64,000 bases of DNA, taken from Bacteroidales bacterium. GTDB taxonomy: Bacteria > Bacteroidota > Bacteroidia > Bacteroidales > Muribaculaceae. The position numbers and the translations under genes are program-made. Below, piece by piece: positions 36,180-46,433 of this stretch (the first letter of the stretch is position 1; the number at the start of each line of letters is the position of its first letter). The stretch covers positions 62,001 through 126,000 of the forward strand of contig SUXH01000001.1 of the NCBI GenBank assembly GCA_015061055.1, written 5' to 3'. The notes under the pieces were generated by a model. The model saw only the letters and a list, made by a program, of their open reading frames with translations. It was not told the DNA's origin and searched no databases.

Positions 36180-37556
36180 ATGGTTTCTCAAGATAAAAAC
36201 ATATTATGGGATAAGTGCCTTGCAATTTTTAGGGACAACTTATCAGAGGAGCAATTCAAAGCTTGGTTTGAACCAATAACTGTACACAGTTTTGATGGTG
36301 TCAAGCTTGTTTTGAATGTGCCTTCACAGTATTATGTTGAGCGTATTGAGAGTGTTTATCTAAATTTGGTTAGAAAAACATTGCGCCATGTCTTTGGAGA
36401 TCAAATTCGTTTATATTATAATGACTCAAGTACGACAGTAAGAGGTGCTACAAGCAGTCCTGTTATTGAAAACAGAGTAGAGAGGTCAATTCCCAAAGTG
36501 GTGTCACCATTCCAGAAGGTTGAATATGATGAAATTGATTCACAATTAAATCCAAAGTACACCTTTGATAATTATTGTGGAGGAATGTGCAATAAATTGG
36601 CTGTTACTATTGGTGAAAAGATAGCAACCGATCCTACTTGTCGAACATTCAGTCCATTGTTTATATTTGGAGCTACAGGTGTTGGTAAAACGCATTTGAT
36701 ACAGGCTATAGGTATAAAGATGAAAGAGTCGCAGCCACGAAGCCGAGTGCTATATGTTACTGCACGTATTTTTGAGAGTCAATATACAACTGCTGTAAGA
36801 AATAATAAAGTTAATGATTTTATTAATTTTTATCAAAGCATTGACACCTTAATCCTTGATGATATTCAAGAATTGGCAGGTAAAACAGCAACCCAGAATA
36901 CATTTTATCATATATTTAACCACTTACATCAAAATCAAAAACAATTGATTCTTTCGAGTGATACTCGACCGGTTGATATGGACGGAATGGTCCCTCGATT
37001 GATATCACGATTTAAGTGGGGGATGACAGTTGAACTTAATAAACCCGATTTCTCATTACGTCGTAATGTGCTTACGATGAAAGCAGAACAAGATGGGCTT
37101 GTTATTTCAAATGAAGTTCTTGATTACATCGCAAACAATGTTACTGATAGTGTAAGAGAACTTGAGGGTGTTGTGGTTTCTTTGCTCGGGCACGCAGCTA
37201 TGTTAAATCAAGATATTACTTTGGATTTGGCAAAAGCCGTAGTTGCTAATGCGGTGAAGGTTTCAAAGACACAATTAACATTTGAAATTATTGCCGAAAA
37301 AGTGTGTGAGCATTATAATATTGACACCGATTTGATTTATTGTAAGTCTCGTAAGCGTGAGATTTCGGATGCAAGACAAGTTGTGATGTATTTAGTGAAA
37401 AAACATACCCAATTATCATCTACAAACATTGGGTTACGATTGTCAAGAAATCATGCAACGGTGCTACATGCTTGTAAAAACATTGAAGAACGCCTTTCGG
37501 TTGACAAACAGTTACAAGAAGATATAAATGCAATAGAGAACGGATTTAAGGGTTAA
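36180..37556 (+). CDS. dnaA: Chromosomal replication initiator DnaA
   Basis: 458 residues, normal length. N-terminal domain I (LWDKCLAIFRDNLSEEQFKAWFEPI), variable linker (~85-120), AAA+ domain with Walker A GATGVGKTH (~165) and Walker B LILDDIQEL, and C-terminal DNA-binding domain IV with the signature RLSRNHATVLHACKNIE. Binds DnaA boxes and opens oriC. Monocistronic: its stop lies inside the terminator hairpin. Confidence 0.97.
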   Translation: MVSQDKNILWDKCLAIFRDNLSEEQFKAWFEPITVHSFDGVKLVLNVPSQYYVERIESVYLNLVRKTLRHVFGDQIRLYYNDSSTTVRGATSSPVIENRVERSIPKVVSPFQKVEYDEIDSQLNPKYTFDNYCGGMCNKLAVTIGEKIATDPTCRTFSPLFIFGATGVGKTHLIQAIGIKMKESQPRSRVLYVTARIFESQYTTAVRNNKVNDFINFYQSIDTLILDDIQELAGKTATQNTFYHIFNHLHQNQKQLILSSDTRPVDMDGMVPRLISRFKWGMTVELNKPDFSLRRNVLTMKAEQDGLVISNEVLDYIANNVTDSVRELEGVVVSLLGHAAMLNQDITLDLAKAVVANAVKVSKTQLTFEIIAEKVCEHYNIDTDLIYCKSRKREISDARQVVMYLVKKHTQLSSTNIGLRLSRNHATVLHACKNIEERLSVDKQLQEDINAIENGFKG

Positions 37557-37575
37557 TTCTTAAATCCGTTTTTAT
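37539..37575 (+). terminator. dnaA terminator overlapping its stop codon
   Basis: ACGGATTTAAG (37540-37550) / CTTAAATCCGT (37559-37569), then T5. The dnaA stop TAA (37554-37556) is in the loop. Confidence 0.9.
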
Positions 37576-37587
37576 TATGTGATAAAT

Positions 37588-37618
37588 TTTGTTAGGAAAA
37601 TAATTATAATTAATTTTG
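37588..37618 (+). promoter_or_regulatory. Promoter of the structured RNA gene
   Basis: TTTG (37588-37591), 19-bp spacer, TAATTTTG (37611-37618): a full Bacteroidetes consensus directly ahead of the predicted RNA, after dnaA's terminator. Confidence 0.7.
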
Positions 37619-37624
37619 TATGTG

Positions 37625-37937
37625 CCTGCGTCGAATGTTTCAGGAGTGAGACGGTGGGGCGGGCATAGTTTTTATGGAAAGACGTTTACTTGACGTTTTG
37701 TTTTTGGCTTATCAAAACTTAGGAACTTTTGAAATCACAGTCAAAAATGAGATAAAAGGTAGATGTCTGTGTGGTATGTATATACCGGCTCTGTGTGCTA
37801 CCCTTAGCAGGGTAGTGCATGGAGTTGTAATTATACAATCGACGTAGGTATCTTGATTTACTCGTTTTACTGTGGTGGGTTTCCTAAGACCTTGATAAGC
37901 GGAACGAGTGAAGAGTACAGATTCCTGCGTTTTTCTT
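37625..37937 (+). ncRNA. Structured non-coding RNA of about 310 nt, identity not recognised
   Basis: Bounded by a full promoter and a T-rich 3' end (37930-37940), with no protein-like ORF. Nested long-range helices: 37641-37647/37921-37927, 37694-37700/37900-37906, 37708-37715/37892-37899, 37718-37725/37881-37888, 37734-37740/37870-37876 and 37744-37751/37861-37868. Three apical hairpins follow: 37773-37777/37782-37786, 37798-37803/37810-37815 and 37825-37829/37834-37838. Several pairs are G.U only when the plus strand is the RNA, fixing the strand. It is a long rod with a branched head. It lacks the RNase P, tmRNA and 4.5S hallmarks I know. A Bacteroidetes 6S-like or lineage-specific RNA is possible, but I cannot assign it. 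Confidence 0.7.
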
Positions 37938-37993
37938 TTTATTAATAATAAAAATATGCCTGTTTGAGGAGTCTGGTGGGTGAAATAAAAATT

Positions 37994-38788
37994 ATGGAAT
38001 GTACGAGTAATTTAACAATCGATTCTTTTAGGGAAGAAGATTACGTGAGGTTAATGGATAAAATATATGTGCATAAATCGATTGATTTAAAAAAGAAAAT
38101 ATATCATTATTTACCTTTGGAATATTTATTACCTATTTTAGAAAATAATAAGTTTAGAATTTCTAATAGGAGGAATTTTACAGATTTAAGTGAAAAAGGG
38201 CAAAAAGGTGATATTAAAAAATGTTTTAGAATGTGCTATAGTTCTCCTGATAATAAAGAAAGAGAAATTAATTTAATACGTGAAAATGAATTATCTGAAA
38301 AGATTAGAATATCATATAGTATCTGTGTTTCTTGTTGGACTTATGATACACATATTGTAGAAGGACTTGGCAATGAAGTTGACGAAAATTTTTTGATGTG
38401 GAAAGCTTATACAGGTGGTATTACTGGAGTACGAATAGAAACAACTATTGATGATTTTTTGAATTCAATAAAAGAAACGCCTTGTTATATATTAGTCAGA
38501 AATGTAGAATATAAAAAAGAATCATTTACTAATACTGTGGAAGAATCAATATTTAATAAAACTATATATTATAGCAAAGAGCAGGAATTACGAATTTGTG
38601 CATTATGCTCGGCTGATAAATTATGTTTAGATGTTGATGTGTCTAAAATGATTCATGGGATTTGTTTATCTCCGTTTATTTCAAATACCTATGCTGATTT
38701 TATCAAAAGATCATTGGAGAAAAAATATGAATTTCTACAAGAAAAGATAAAAAAATCAAGATTATTAGAATATAAAAAGAATGTTTAA
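37994..38788 (+). CDS. DUF2971 family protein
   Basis: 264 residues from ATG 37994 (a TTG 10 codons upstream is in frame but unlikely). Cytosolic, AT-rich. The layout matches DUF2971: YHYLPLEYLLPILENNKFRISN near the start, a Cys-rich middle (ISYSICVSCWTYD), then MWKAYTGGITGVRIETT and a late PFISNTYADFIKRS. The function of the family is unknown to me; it is often seen in accessory and defence-rich regions. First of three orphan genes that follow the RNA gene. Confidence 0.7.
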   Translation: MECTSNLTIDSFREEDYVRLMDKIYVHKSIDLKKKIYHYLPLEYLLPILENNKFRISNRRNFTDLSEKGQKGDIKKCFRMCYSSPDNKEREINLIRENELSEKIRISYSICVSCWTYDTHIVEGLGNEVDENFLMWKAYTGGITGVRIETTIDDFLNSIKETPCYILVRNVEYKKESFTNTVEESIFNKTIYYSKEQELRICALCSADKLCLDVDVSKMIHGICLSPFISNTYADFIKRSLEKKYEFLQEKIKKSRLLEYKKNV

Positions 38789-38804
38789 TTTAAAAGTATA
38801 TGTT

Positions 38805-39308
38805 ATGAGAAAAATCACGTTTATTTTATTTGCTTTTTTTATTTACACAGCAAATGCTCAAATACAAAATAAAATTTACAACTGTACTTTGGGTAAAACG
38901 AGTTTTAGTCAAGTAGTTAATAATGTAAATAATAAAGGCTATTTACCATTACCATATGAAGATTTTTTATTTGCAAATAATGTGTCTTGGGGTGGAGTAA
39001 AATGGGCTGTTGCTACATTTCAATTTGATGAAAGTCGCAGGCTTGTGAAAATTCGATTTTTGATAGATGAAACGACTACACCTAAGAATAAAATTTATTA
39101 TACATTTGAACAATTGAAGAAGAAATTACAAAAAAAATATTTTTCATATATGGTGAATGATGATGAAGGTATAATTAGGTTTGTTGATAAAGTAACGGGG
39201 TTAAATTTAATCTATCATAACAATGAAGATAATACTTGTGTTGAGTTACAATATATGTATTTCCCATATTTTGTCAATGAATATGAAAGAGGGAATAATG
39301 AGTTGTAG
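38805..39308 (+). CDS. Secreted hypothetical protein
   Basis: I choose ATG 38805, which gives a clean signal peptide (MRKITFILFAFFIYTANAQ); the ATG at 38781 overlaps the upstream gene and adds eight residues. 167 residues, mature part mixed alpha/beta with many aromatic and Lys residues, no Cys cluster. Not recognised. Its signal peptide resembles that of the next gene, so the two may be related secreted factors. Confidence 0.6.
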   Translation: MRKITFILFAFFIYTANAQIQNKIYNCTLGKTSFSQVVNNVNNKGYLPLPYEDFLFANNVSWGGVKWAVATFQFDESRRLVKIRFLIDETTTPKNKIYYTFEQLKKKLQKKYFSYMVNDDEGIIRFVDKVTGLNLIYHNNEDNTCVELQYMYFPYFVNEYERGNNEL

Positions 39309-39410
39309 ACTTGATGTAAAATAGAAGAATATATGCATCAAAAGATAAAGATGAAAGTCTATCAGTTTAATAATTGAGAAGAATAGGCTATCCATTAAAA
39401 AATACGAACT

Positions 39411-39830
39411 ATGAGAAAAATTATATTATTATTTCTTACCATTATATTTTCAATAGCAACTATCGCACAAACAAATAGTTTGAGAAATATTCTTATATTT
39501 AACGTTATAGGAATTAATTATGAACTTCATTTAAAAAACGGAGAAAAATCATATGGTGATAATAAGCCAATTACTGATGGTAGAAAAGTAATATTTGATT
39601 TTGATAATAATACCATTTACGTTCAAAAAAATGTGTATTCTCCTTTTAAGATTATAAACCACTTTACAGCTCAAAATACGACAATTTATTCTGTAGTATT
39701 TGATGTAATTGGTAGAGATAAGAAACCTGCAAAACTCCAATTGGTATTGTTAAACTATCGAGCCTTGTTATATATTCAACTAAATAATAGACCAGAACTA
39801 TTATATGTATATGATTTGGCATATGAGTAG
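39411..39830 (+). CDS. Secreted hypothetical protein
   Basis: 139 residues with signal peptide (MRKIILLFLTIIFSIATIAQ). The mature part is mostly beta-strand (KVIFDFDNNTIYVQKN, LQLVLLNYRALLYIQL). Not recognised. Located about 100 bp after the previous orphan and closed by a strong bidirectional terminator. Confidence 0.6.
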   Translation: MRKIILLFLTIIFSIATIAQTNSLRNILIFNVIGINYELHLKNGEKSYGDNKPITDGRKVIFDFDNNTIYVQKNVYSPFKIINHFTAQNTTIYSVVFDVIGRDKKPAKLQLVLLNYRALLYIQLNNRPELLYVYDLAYE

Positions 39831-39910
39831 GAGCATAAAGAAATGTAGTGGTAACATTGGTTGTGAAATTATTATTAAAAGATGCTAATAGGGTGGATAT
39901 TGTAGGGAAT

Positions 39911-39948
39911 AAAAAATACCCGTGGAATTTTCCTCACGGGTATTTTTT
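39911..39948. terminator. Bidirectional terminator between the orphan genes and mutB
   Basis: AAAAAATACCCGTG / CACGGGTATTTTTT with a loop of about 10 nt; A and T tracts on both sides serve the two convergent units. Confidence 0.9.
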
Positions 39949-39972
39949 ACATTGTATTATTTAATGCTGTGA

Positions 39973-42108
39973 TTATTCTTCGTCAAGAAGGATTTCAAGC
40001 ATCTTGATTACTGATGTTGCAACCGGAGTACCAGGACCGAAGATTGCAGCCACACCTGCTTGATACAAGTAGTCGTAGTCTTGTGCCGGGATTACACCGC
40101 CGGCAACCACCACGATATCTTCACGACCAAGTTTCTTCAACTCTTCAATTACTTGAGGAAGAAGAGTCTTGTGTCCTGCAGCAAGTGATGATGCTCCAAG
40201 AATGTGAACGTCGTTTTCTACAGCTTGACGAGCAGCTTCGGCAGGAGTTTGGAACAATGGTCCCATATCTACGTCGAAACCACAGTCAGCATAACCTGTA
40301 GCAACTACCTTAGCACCGCGGTCGTGTCCGTCTTGTCCCATCTTAGCAATCATGATACGAGGTTGACGACCTTCTTTCTTAGCAAACTTCTCACACAATT
40401 CTTGTGCTTTCTTGAAGTTTTCGTCTTGTTTAGCTTCTGATGAATACACGCCTGAAATAGTTTTGATTACAGCTTTATAGCGACCTACTACTTCTTCGCA
40501 AGCATCTGAGATTTCACCTAGAGATGCACGAACGCCAGCAGCCTTAACTGCTAGGTCAAGTAGGTTACCCTTCTTAGTTCTCACACATTCTGTGATAGCA
40601 GCAAGTGCAGCCTTAACAGCTTCTTCGTCGCGAGCTTCACGCAATTCAGCAAGACGTTCAACTTGTTCCTTGCGAACTTCGGTGTTGTCGATTTCAAGGA
40701 TGTCAAGAGGAGCTTCTTCTGCAAGACGATACTTGTTGATACCAACGATAGTTTGTTGTCCTGAGTCGATGCGAGCTTGAGTGCGAGCAGCAGCTTCTTC
40801 GATACGCATCTTAGGAATACCTGATTCGATAGCCTTAGCCATACCGCCAAGTTTTTCAACTTCTTGGATGTGTGCCCAAGCCTTTTGAGCAATTTCGTTA
40901 GTAAGAGCTTCTACATAATAAGAACCAGCCCATGGGTCAACTTCTTTGCAGATGAATGTTTCTTGTTGGATGTAAATCTGAGTGTTACGAGCGATACGAG
41001 CAGAGAAGTCAGTTGGAAGTGCAATAGCTTCGTCAAGTGCATTTGTGTGCAATGATTGAGTGTGACCAAGAGCTGCCGCCATAGCTTCGATACAAGTACG
41101 ACCAACGTTGTTGAATGGGTCTTGCTCAGTAAGTGACCAACCTGAAGTTTGGCTGTGAGTACGCAAAGCAAGTGACTTAGGATTCTTAGGACCGAATTGA
41201 TTAACAATCTTAGCCCAAAGCATACGTGCTGCACGCATCTTAGCAACTTCCATGAAGAAGTGCATACTGATACCCCAGAAGAATGATAGGCGAGGAGCAA
41301 ACTGGTCGATAGTCATACCTGCATTTACACCGGCACGAAGGTATTCAAGACCGTCGGCAAGAGTGTAAGCAAGTTCGATATCAGCAGTGGCACCTGCTTC
41401 TTGCATATGGTAACCGGAGATTGATATTGAGTTGAATTTAGGCATATTTTGAGAAGTGTACTCAAAAATGTCGGCAATGATACGCATTGAGAATTCAGGT
41501 GGATAAATATATGTGTTACGCACCATAAATTCTTTTAAGATATCATTTTGGATGGTACCAGCCATTTCGTCAAGTTTAGCACCTTGTTCAAGACCTGCAT
41601 TGATGTAGAATGCAAGAACAGGAAGTACAGCTCCGTTCATAGTCATAGATACTGACATCTTATTCAATGGAATACCATCGAACAATACCTTCATATCTTC
41701 GATAGAGCAGATAGATACACCTGCCTTACCAACATCACCTACTACGCGTTCGTGATCGGCATCGTAACCGCGGTGAGTAGGAAGGTCGAATGCAACAGAA
41801 AGACCTTTTTGACCTGAAGCAAGATTACGACGATAGAATGCGTTAGATTCAGCTGCAGTAGAGAAACCTGCGTATTGGCGCACTGTCCAAGGACGCATAG
41901 CATACATACCGCTATAAGGACCTCTCAAGAAAGGAGGAAGACCTGCTACATATTCAAGGTGTTCAAGACCTTCAAGGTCATTTTTTGTATAAATAGGCTT
42001 AACCGGAATAAGCTCAGGAGTCAACCAAGTTTCGCCTTCAGCAATCGGATTATGCTTAACATTAAAAGCATCGGTTGCGATATCTATATTTTTAAAATTA
42101 GGTTTCAT
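39973..42108 (-). CDS. mutB: Methylmalonyl-CoA mutase, large (catalytic, B12-binding) subunit
   Basis: 711 residues. Adenosylcobalamin-dependent interconversion of succinyl-CoA and methylmalonyl-CoA, used by Bacteroidales to make propionate. The catalytic TIM-barrel domain (about 60-550) has [15 protein letters not shown] and the substrate region [11 protein letters not shown]. The C-terminal B12 domain (about 585-711) has the base-off motif [11 protein letters not shown] (DxHxxG) and [13 protein letters not shown]. It starts 8 bp after mutA; the subunits form a heterodimer. Confidence 0.97.
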   Translation of the reverse strand: MKPNFKNIDIATDAFNVKHNPIAEGETWLTPELIPVKPIYTKNDLEGLEHLEYVAGLPPFLRGPYSGMYAMRPWTVRQYAGFSTAAESNAFYRRNLASGQKGLSVAFDLPTHRGYDADHERVVGDVGKAGVSICSIEDMKVLFDGIPLNKMSVSMTMNGAVLPVLAFYINAGLEQGAKLDEMAGTIQNDILKEFMVRNTYIYPPEFSMRIIADIFEYTSQNMPKFNSISISGYHMQEAGATADIELAYTLADGLEYLRAGVNAGMTIDQFAPRLSFFWGISMHFFMEVAKMRAARMLWAKIVNQFGPKNPKSLALRTHSQTSGWSLTEQDPFNNVGRTCIEAMAAALGHTQSLHTNALDEAIALPTDFSARIARNTQIYIQQETFICKEVDPWAGSYYVEALTNEIAQKAWAHIQEVEKLGGMAKAIESGIPKMRIEEAAARTQARIDSGQQTIVGINKYRLAEEAPLDILEIDNTEVRKEQVERLAELREARDEEAVKAALAAITECVRTKKGNLLDLAVKAAGVRASLGEISDACEEVVGRYKAVIKTISGVYSSEAKQDENFKKAQELCEKFAKKEGRQPRIMIAKMGQDGHDRGAKVVATGYADCGFDVDMGPLFQTPAEAARQAVENDVHILGASSLAAGHKTLLPQVIEELKKLGREDIVVVAGGVIPAQDYDYLYQAGVAAIFGPGTPVATSVIKMLEILLDEE

Positions 42109-42116
42109 AGTCGATG

Positions 42117-43970
42117 TTATTTTAATAGTTTAGCGTTGAATGCTTGAAGAGTTTCAAGAACGTTACTCTTAACATTTACAAAGTTAGTAATTCCAATTGC
42201 CTTAAGGTCGTCGCTACAAGCAGGAGCGCCGGCTACTACGAATTCAGCACGACCATTCAAATATTTGTAAGCTTCAGGAGCTAATTCAGCATATTCGTCG
42301 TCGCTTGAGCAAAGAACGATAACATCGGCTTCTTGTGCGATAGCTGCATCTACACCTTCTTGAACTGTATTGAATCCAAGGTTGTCGATGATTTCATAAC
42401 CAGCGCAAGCAAAGAAGTTAGCAGAGAATTGAGAACGAGCAAGACGCATAGCCAAGTTGCCTATAGTAAGCATAAATACCTTAGGACGATTTGCTGCGCG
42501 TTCGGTGGCAAGACGAAGTTCTTCGAAATCGCTTGCAGCACGCTTGTCGCTCAATGCTTCAACAGCTTCGCCGTTAGCATCTTTAGCGCAACCACAGTTG
42601 CAACCTTCAACTTCAATCTTATCGTTAGCCATTTCGTTGAAGTTAGGGAATTGGTTAGTACCAAGAAGGTCTTCCTTGCGACGAGCAACGTCAGTGTGAC
42701 GTTTAGCCGCTGAAGCGTTAACAGCCTTTTGGACTTCACCTGCTGCAACTTGAGCAGCAAATCCACCATTATCTTCTACAGCCAAGAATACTTTCCAACC
42801 TTCTTGTGCGATTGCAACAGTAAGAGTTTCAACATAGTAAGAACCACCGGCAGGGTCAACAATCTTATCCATATCAGATTCTTCCTTAAGAAGAAGTTGT
42901 TGATTGCGAGCCATACGTTCAGAGAATTCACCAGGAGTCTTATATTGCTTGTCGAAAGGAACTACAGTCAAAGAATCGATACCTGCGATTACAGCCGACA
43001 TAGCTTCAGTTTGAGAACGAAGCAAATTTACGTGTGCATCGTAGATAGTTTGGTTGAATTCAGAAGTGATAGCGTGAACTGCCATCTTGCAAGCGCATTC
43101 ACAAGCAGGTTCATATTGCTTAACGATTTGAGCCCAAAGCATACGAACAGCACGGAATTTAGCGATTTCCATAAAGTAGTTGGTAGAAACGCCCATATTG
43201 AATTTGATGCGCTTAGCAACTTCATCAGCAGAAAGACCTGCCTCAGTAAGAGCAGTCATCCATTGTGTACCCCAAGCAAGGGCATAACCTATTTCTTGAT
43301 AGATGTATGCTCCGGCATTAGTAAGCATATAAGAATCTACAGCAAGAACTCTTAAATCTTTAACATCAGCAACCACCTTAACAAGTTCAACTGCAGTAGC
43401 AGTGATATCTTTATGGAATGCAAGACCATGTTTTAATAGACGCTTGTAAGGGTTGAATTCGATAGAACCCTTAAATGTTTCTTCTGCTTTGTTTGCCTTG
43501 ATGTAAGCTACAAGAGCATTCGCCAATTCTACGGCTTTGCCTGGACAACAAGCAAAGTTTACTTCTACAGCACCCAATACAACGCCATTAAGAAGTGTTG
43601 CGATGTTTTCAGTTGTAGGCTCAACCTTTAGCTTGAAACCAAGAGAATCTACACCCTTGTTCAAGATGTCAAGAGCCTTTTCATTGGCTGCTTTCACGTC
43701 GTTAACTACGATTTCTTGACGGATAAACCAATTGTTGTTGGTTTTAGTACCACGAACAAATGGATATTCTCCAGGAAGAGAATCAGTTGTTTTTAAATCT
43801 TTAATGTCTTCAGCGCGATACATTGGCTGTACATTAAAACCCTCATTTGTTCGCCAAACAAGTTTCTTCTCGAAATCAGCACCTTTTAGGTCGGCTACAA
43901 CTTTAGCCTTCCATTCTTCGGTAGAAATCGGAGGAAATTCGGTAAACAATTTTTCTTTGTTTTCTGCCAT
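42117..43970 (-). CDS. mutA: Methylmalonyl-CoA mutase, small subunit
   Basis: 617 residues, same fold as MutB but without catalytic and B12-contact residues (no DxHxxG in the C-terminal domain), as in other MutA proteins. [28 protein letters not shown] is the typical opening. Two unusual Cys-rich patches stand out: CECAC near residue 290 and CNCGC near residue 457, the latter in the linker to the B12-like domain. Their role is unknown. Promoter at 44079-44109. Confidence 0.95.
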   Translation of the reverse strand: MAENKEKLFTEFPPISTEEWKAKVVADLKGADFEKKLVWRTNEGFNVQPMYRAEDIKDLKTTDSLPGEYPFVRGTKTNNNWFIRQEIVVNDVKAANEKALDILNKGVDSLGFKLKVEPTTENIATLLNGVVLGAVEVNFACCPGKAVELANALVAYIKANKAEETFKGSIEFNPYKRLLKHGLAFHKDITATAVELVKVVADVKDLRVLAVDSYMLTNAGAYIYQEIGYALAWGTQWMTALTEAGLSADEVAKRIKFNMGVSTNYFMEIAKFRAVRMLWAQIVKQYEPACECACKMAVHAITSEFNQTIYDAHVNLLRSQTEAMSAVIAGIDSLTVVPFDKQYKTPGEFSERMARNQQLLLKEESDMDKIVDPAGGSYYVETLTVAIAQEGWKVFLAVEDNGGFAAQVAAGEVQKAVNASAAKRHTDVARRKEDLLGTNQFPNFNEMANDKIEVEGCNCGCAKDANGEAVEALSDKRAASDFEELRLATERAANRPKVFMLTIGNLAMRLARSQFSANFFACAGYEIIDNLGFNTVQEGVDAAIAQEADVIVLCSSDDEYAELAPEAYKYLNGRAEFVVAGAPACSDDLKAIGITNFVNVKSNVLETLQAFNAKLLK

Positions 43971-44078
43971 AACTTTAATTATGAAATTTATAGTAATTTA
44001 AGTTTGTTAGTTCCTTATGGATTTTTGCTATGGTAATTTAGTTGTTAATTCAATAATTAATTGATAATATTAATTGTG

Positions 44079-44109
44079 CAAATTTAATAATTATTCTTGT
44101 GAAAACAAA
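44079..44109 (-). promoter_or_regulatory. mutA-mutB promoter
   Basis: Minus strand TTTG (44106-44109), 19-bp spacer, TAAATTTG (44079-44086), about 110 bp before mutA. No B12 riboswitch is visible in the leader. Confidence 0.7.
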
Positions 44110-44134
44110 TGAAACAAGTATGGTTTTAAAACAT

Positions 44135-44165
44135 AAAAGGTCCATTCGTTGAAGAATGAACCTTA
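44135..44165 (-). terminator. pgk terminator
   Basis: Minus strand AAGGTTCATTC / GAATGGACCTT with a 6-nt loop, then TTTT. Lies just after the pgk stop. Confidence 0.75.
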
Positions 44166-44187
44166 AATATGTTTAAAACAACAATTC

Positions 44188-45435
44188 TTAGCCTTTGATA
44201 GCAGCAATTCCAGGAAGAATCTTTCCTTCGATAGCTTCAAGAAGTGCACCACCACCAGTAGAAACGTAAGAAACCTTATCGGCAAGACCGAACTTGTTTA
44301 CACAAGCTACAGAGTCGCCACCACCAACAAGTGAGAATGCACCTTTTTCAGTTGCTTCTACGATAGCGTCGGCAATTGCGCGTGAACCTGCAGTGAAGTT
44401 GTCGAATTCGAATACGCCTGCAGGACCGTTCCAAAGAATAGTCTTAGCATCTTTGATGGCGTTAGCAAATTTTTCACGAGTTTCAGGACCTGCATCAAGA
44501 CCTTCCCAACCTTCTGGGATGTTGCCGGCAGGAACTACTTGAGTGTTTGCGTCGTTGCTGAATGAGTCGGCTGCAACACAGTCAACACCAAGAACCAAGT
44601 TTACGCCTTTAGCCTTAGCTTTTTCGATAATATTAAGAGCAAGGTCAAGTTTGTCATTTTCGCAGATAGATACACCTACAGTTCCGCCAAGAGCCTTAGC
44701 AAAAGTGTAAGTCATACCACCACAGAGAATCAAGTTGTCAACTTTATCCATCAAGTTTTCGATGATACCAATTTTAGTTGAAACCTTTGATCCACCCATA
44801 ATAGCGGTGAAAGGACGCTTGATGTTGTTGAGTACGTTTTCAACAGCATTTACTTCTTTTTCCATCAAGTAGCCAAGCATTTTGTGGTCGGCATCAAAGT
44901 AGTCAGCAATAACAGCTGTTGAAGCGTGTTTGCGGTGTGCTGTACCGAAAGCATCGTTTACATATACATCGGCATAGCTAGCAAGAGTCTTAGCAAATTC
45001 TTTTTGACTTGCTTTCATTGCGTTCTTGGCTTCTTCGTAAGCAGGATCTTCTTTGTCGATACCTACCGGTTTTCCTTCTTCTTCAGGATAGAAACGAAGA
45101 TTTTCAAGAAGAAGAACTTCACCTGGTTTAAGAGCGGCAGCAGCATCAGCAGCTTTAGCACAATCAGGAGCAAATTCTACGTTAGCACCAAGACGATCGG
45201 CAACTACGTCCTTGATTTGACCAAGAGAGAATTTAGGATTAACCTTTCCTTTAGGTTTGCCCATATGTGACATAATGATAAGACTACCACCGTCAGCAAG
45301 AATTTTCTTAAGTGTAGGAAGTGCACCGCGGATACGAGTATCGTCGGTTACTTTACCATTTTCGTCCAATGGAACATTGAAGTCTACACGAACGATTGCT
45401 TTTTTACCAGCAAAATTAAATTGATCGATTGTCAT
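44188..45435 (-). CDS. pgk: Phosphoglycerate kinase
   Basis: 415 residues, normal length. Transfers phosphate from 1,3-bisphosphoglycerate to ADP in glycolysis. Motifs: [20 protein letters not shown] near residue 15, [30 protein letters not shown], and the nucleotide site GGGDSVACV plus STGGGALLE at the C-terminus. Monocistronic with its own terminator; a TATTTTTG -7-like element lies about 50 bp upstream (45483-45490). Confidence 0.97.
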   Translation of the reverse strand: MTIDQFNFAGKKAIVRVDFNVPLDENGKVTDDTRIRGALPTLKKILADGGSLIIMSHMGKPKGKVNPKFSLGQIKDVVADRLGANVEFAPDCAKAADAAAALKPGEVLLLENLRFYPEEEGKPVGIDKEDPAYEEAKNAMKASQKEFAKTLASYADVYVNDAFGTAHRKHASTAVIADYFDADHKMLGYLMEKEVNAVENVLNNIKRPFTAIMGGSKVSTKIGIIENLMDKVDNLILCGGMTYTFAKALGGTVGVSICENDKLDLALNIIEKAKAKGVNLVLGVDCVAADSFSNDANTQVVPAGNIPEGWEGLDAGPETREKFANAIKDAKTILWNGPAGVFEFDNFTAGSRAIADAIVEATEKGAFSLVGGGDSVACVNKFGLADKVSYVSTGGGALLEAIEGKILPGIAAIKG

Positions 45436-45554
45436 TTCTTTAAATATTTAAAATGAGTAATATAATTTTCTATAATATCATACAAAAATACTCTAAATTT
45501 TTGATATTTTATTGTGCTATGGAGTGTTTTTTGCTTGAAATAGTTGAAAAATAA

Positions 45555-46376
45555 TTAAATTATGTGGTTTTCAGCAAGTAACTGAGCCATTTCTTCTTGT
45601 AGTTCTTTTGCTTTTTCTCCTGCAATGCTTGCGAAATCTGCATCTTTTGAAGCATGGATAATACCACGTGATGAATTAACCAATAAACCACATTCGGGTG
45701 TGATACCATATTTAACGACTTCGCTTAGGCTACCGCCTTGAGCGCCAACGCCGGGAACAAGGAGGAAACTTTTGGGGGCTATACGACGGATTTCTTCAAA
45801 CATTTTTCCTTGAGTAGCACCTACTACATACATCATATTAGAGTCGTCTCCCCATTCAGCCGATTTGCGAAGAACTTTTTCAAATAGGGGAGTGCCATTT
45901 TCATCTTTACCAAATTGGAAGTCTTGCGAACCTTTATTTGAAGTTAATGCAAGTAAGATTACCCATTTTCCTTCGTATCCAAGGAATGGAGTAACACTAT
46001 CTTCACCCATATAAGGAGCTACTGTTATTGCGTCTACATTGGTGTGTTCGAAAAGTCCTTTTGCATACATCTTTGATGTATTACCAATGTCACCACGCTT
46101 AGCATCGGCAATAATAAATATGTCGGGATGGTTTTCTTGGATATATTTTACTGTTTCTTCAAAAGCCTTAACACCTTCAGAACCTAATACTTCGTAGAAC
46201 GCAAGATTAGGTTTGTATGCTACAGTATATTTTGCTGTTGCGTCGATAATTTCTTTATTGAACTCAAATAGTTTGCCTTTAAGATGTTCCGGCATTTTTT
46301 CTATGTCTGGATCAAGACCAACGCATAAGAATGATTTTTTTGCCTTGATGTTGTTGATAAGTTCTTGCTTATTCAT
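45555..46376 (-). CDS. pyrF: Orotidine 5'-phosphate decarboxylase
   Basis: 273 residues, the longer type found in Bacteroidetes and mycobacteria. Last step of UMP synthesis. [14 protein letters not shown] opens the barrel, [14 protein letters not shown] carries the catalytic Lys/Asp array, and [12 protein letters not shown] plus VNSSRGII bind phosphate. It follows prfA by 57 bp on the minus strand; prfA-pyrF pairing is common in this order. Confidence 0.96.
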   Translation of the reverse strand: MNKQELINNIKAKKSFLCVGLDPDIEKMPEHLKGKLFEFNKEIIDATAKYTVAYKPNLAFYEVLGSEGVKAFEETVKYIQENHPDIFIIADAKRGDIGNTSKMYAKGLFEHTNVDAITVAPYMGEDSVTPFLGYEGKWVILLALTSNKGSQDFQFGKDENGTPLFEKVLRKSAEWGDDSNMMYVVGATQGKMFEEIRRIAPKSFLLVPGVGAQGGSLSEVVKYGITPECGLLVNSSRGIIHASKDADFASIAGEKAKELQEEMAQLLAENHII

Positions 46377-46433
46377 ATTCTGTAATTATTTAGACTATAT
46401 AGATGTTACTAATATTGGAATTTGAATTGTAAA

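Noticed and set aside
37625-37937. RNase P RNA, tmRNA or 4.5S RNA as the identity of the structured RNA
   Set aside because: No GAGGAAAGUCC-type P4 core, no tRNA-like ends or tag frame, and no GGAAG tetraloop domain of SRP RNA.
42729-43355. Long open frame (208 codons) on the plus strand opposite mutA
   Set aside because: It mirrors the codon bias of mutA, has no family likeness and no start context; mutA is certain.
43971-44187. Cobalamin riboswitch upstream of mutA-mutB
   Set aside because: No B12-box (GCCACTG-type) or long conserved leader between the promoter and the mutA ATG.
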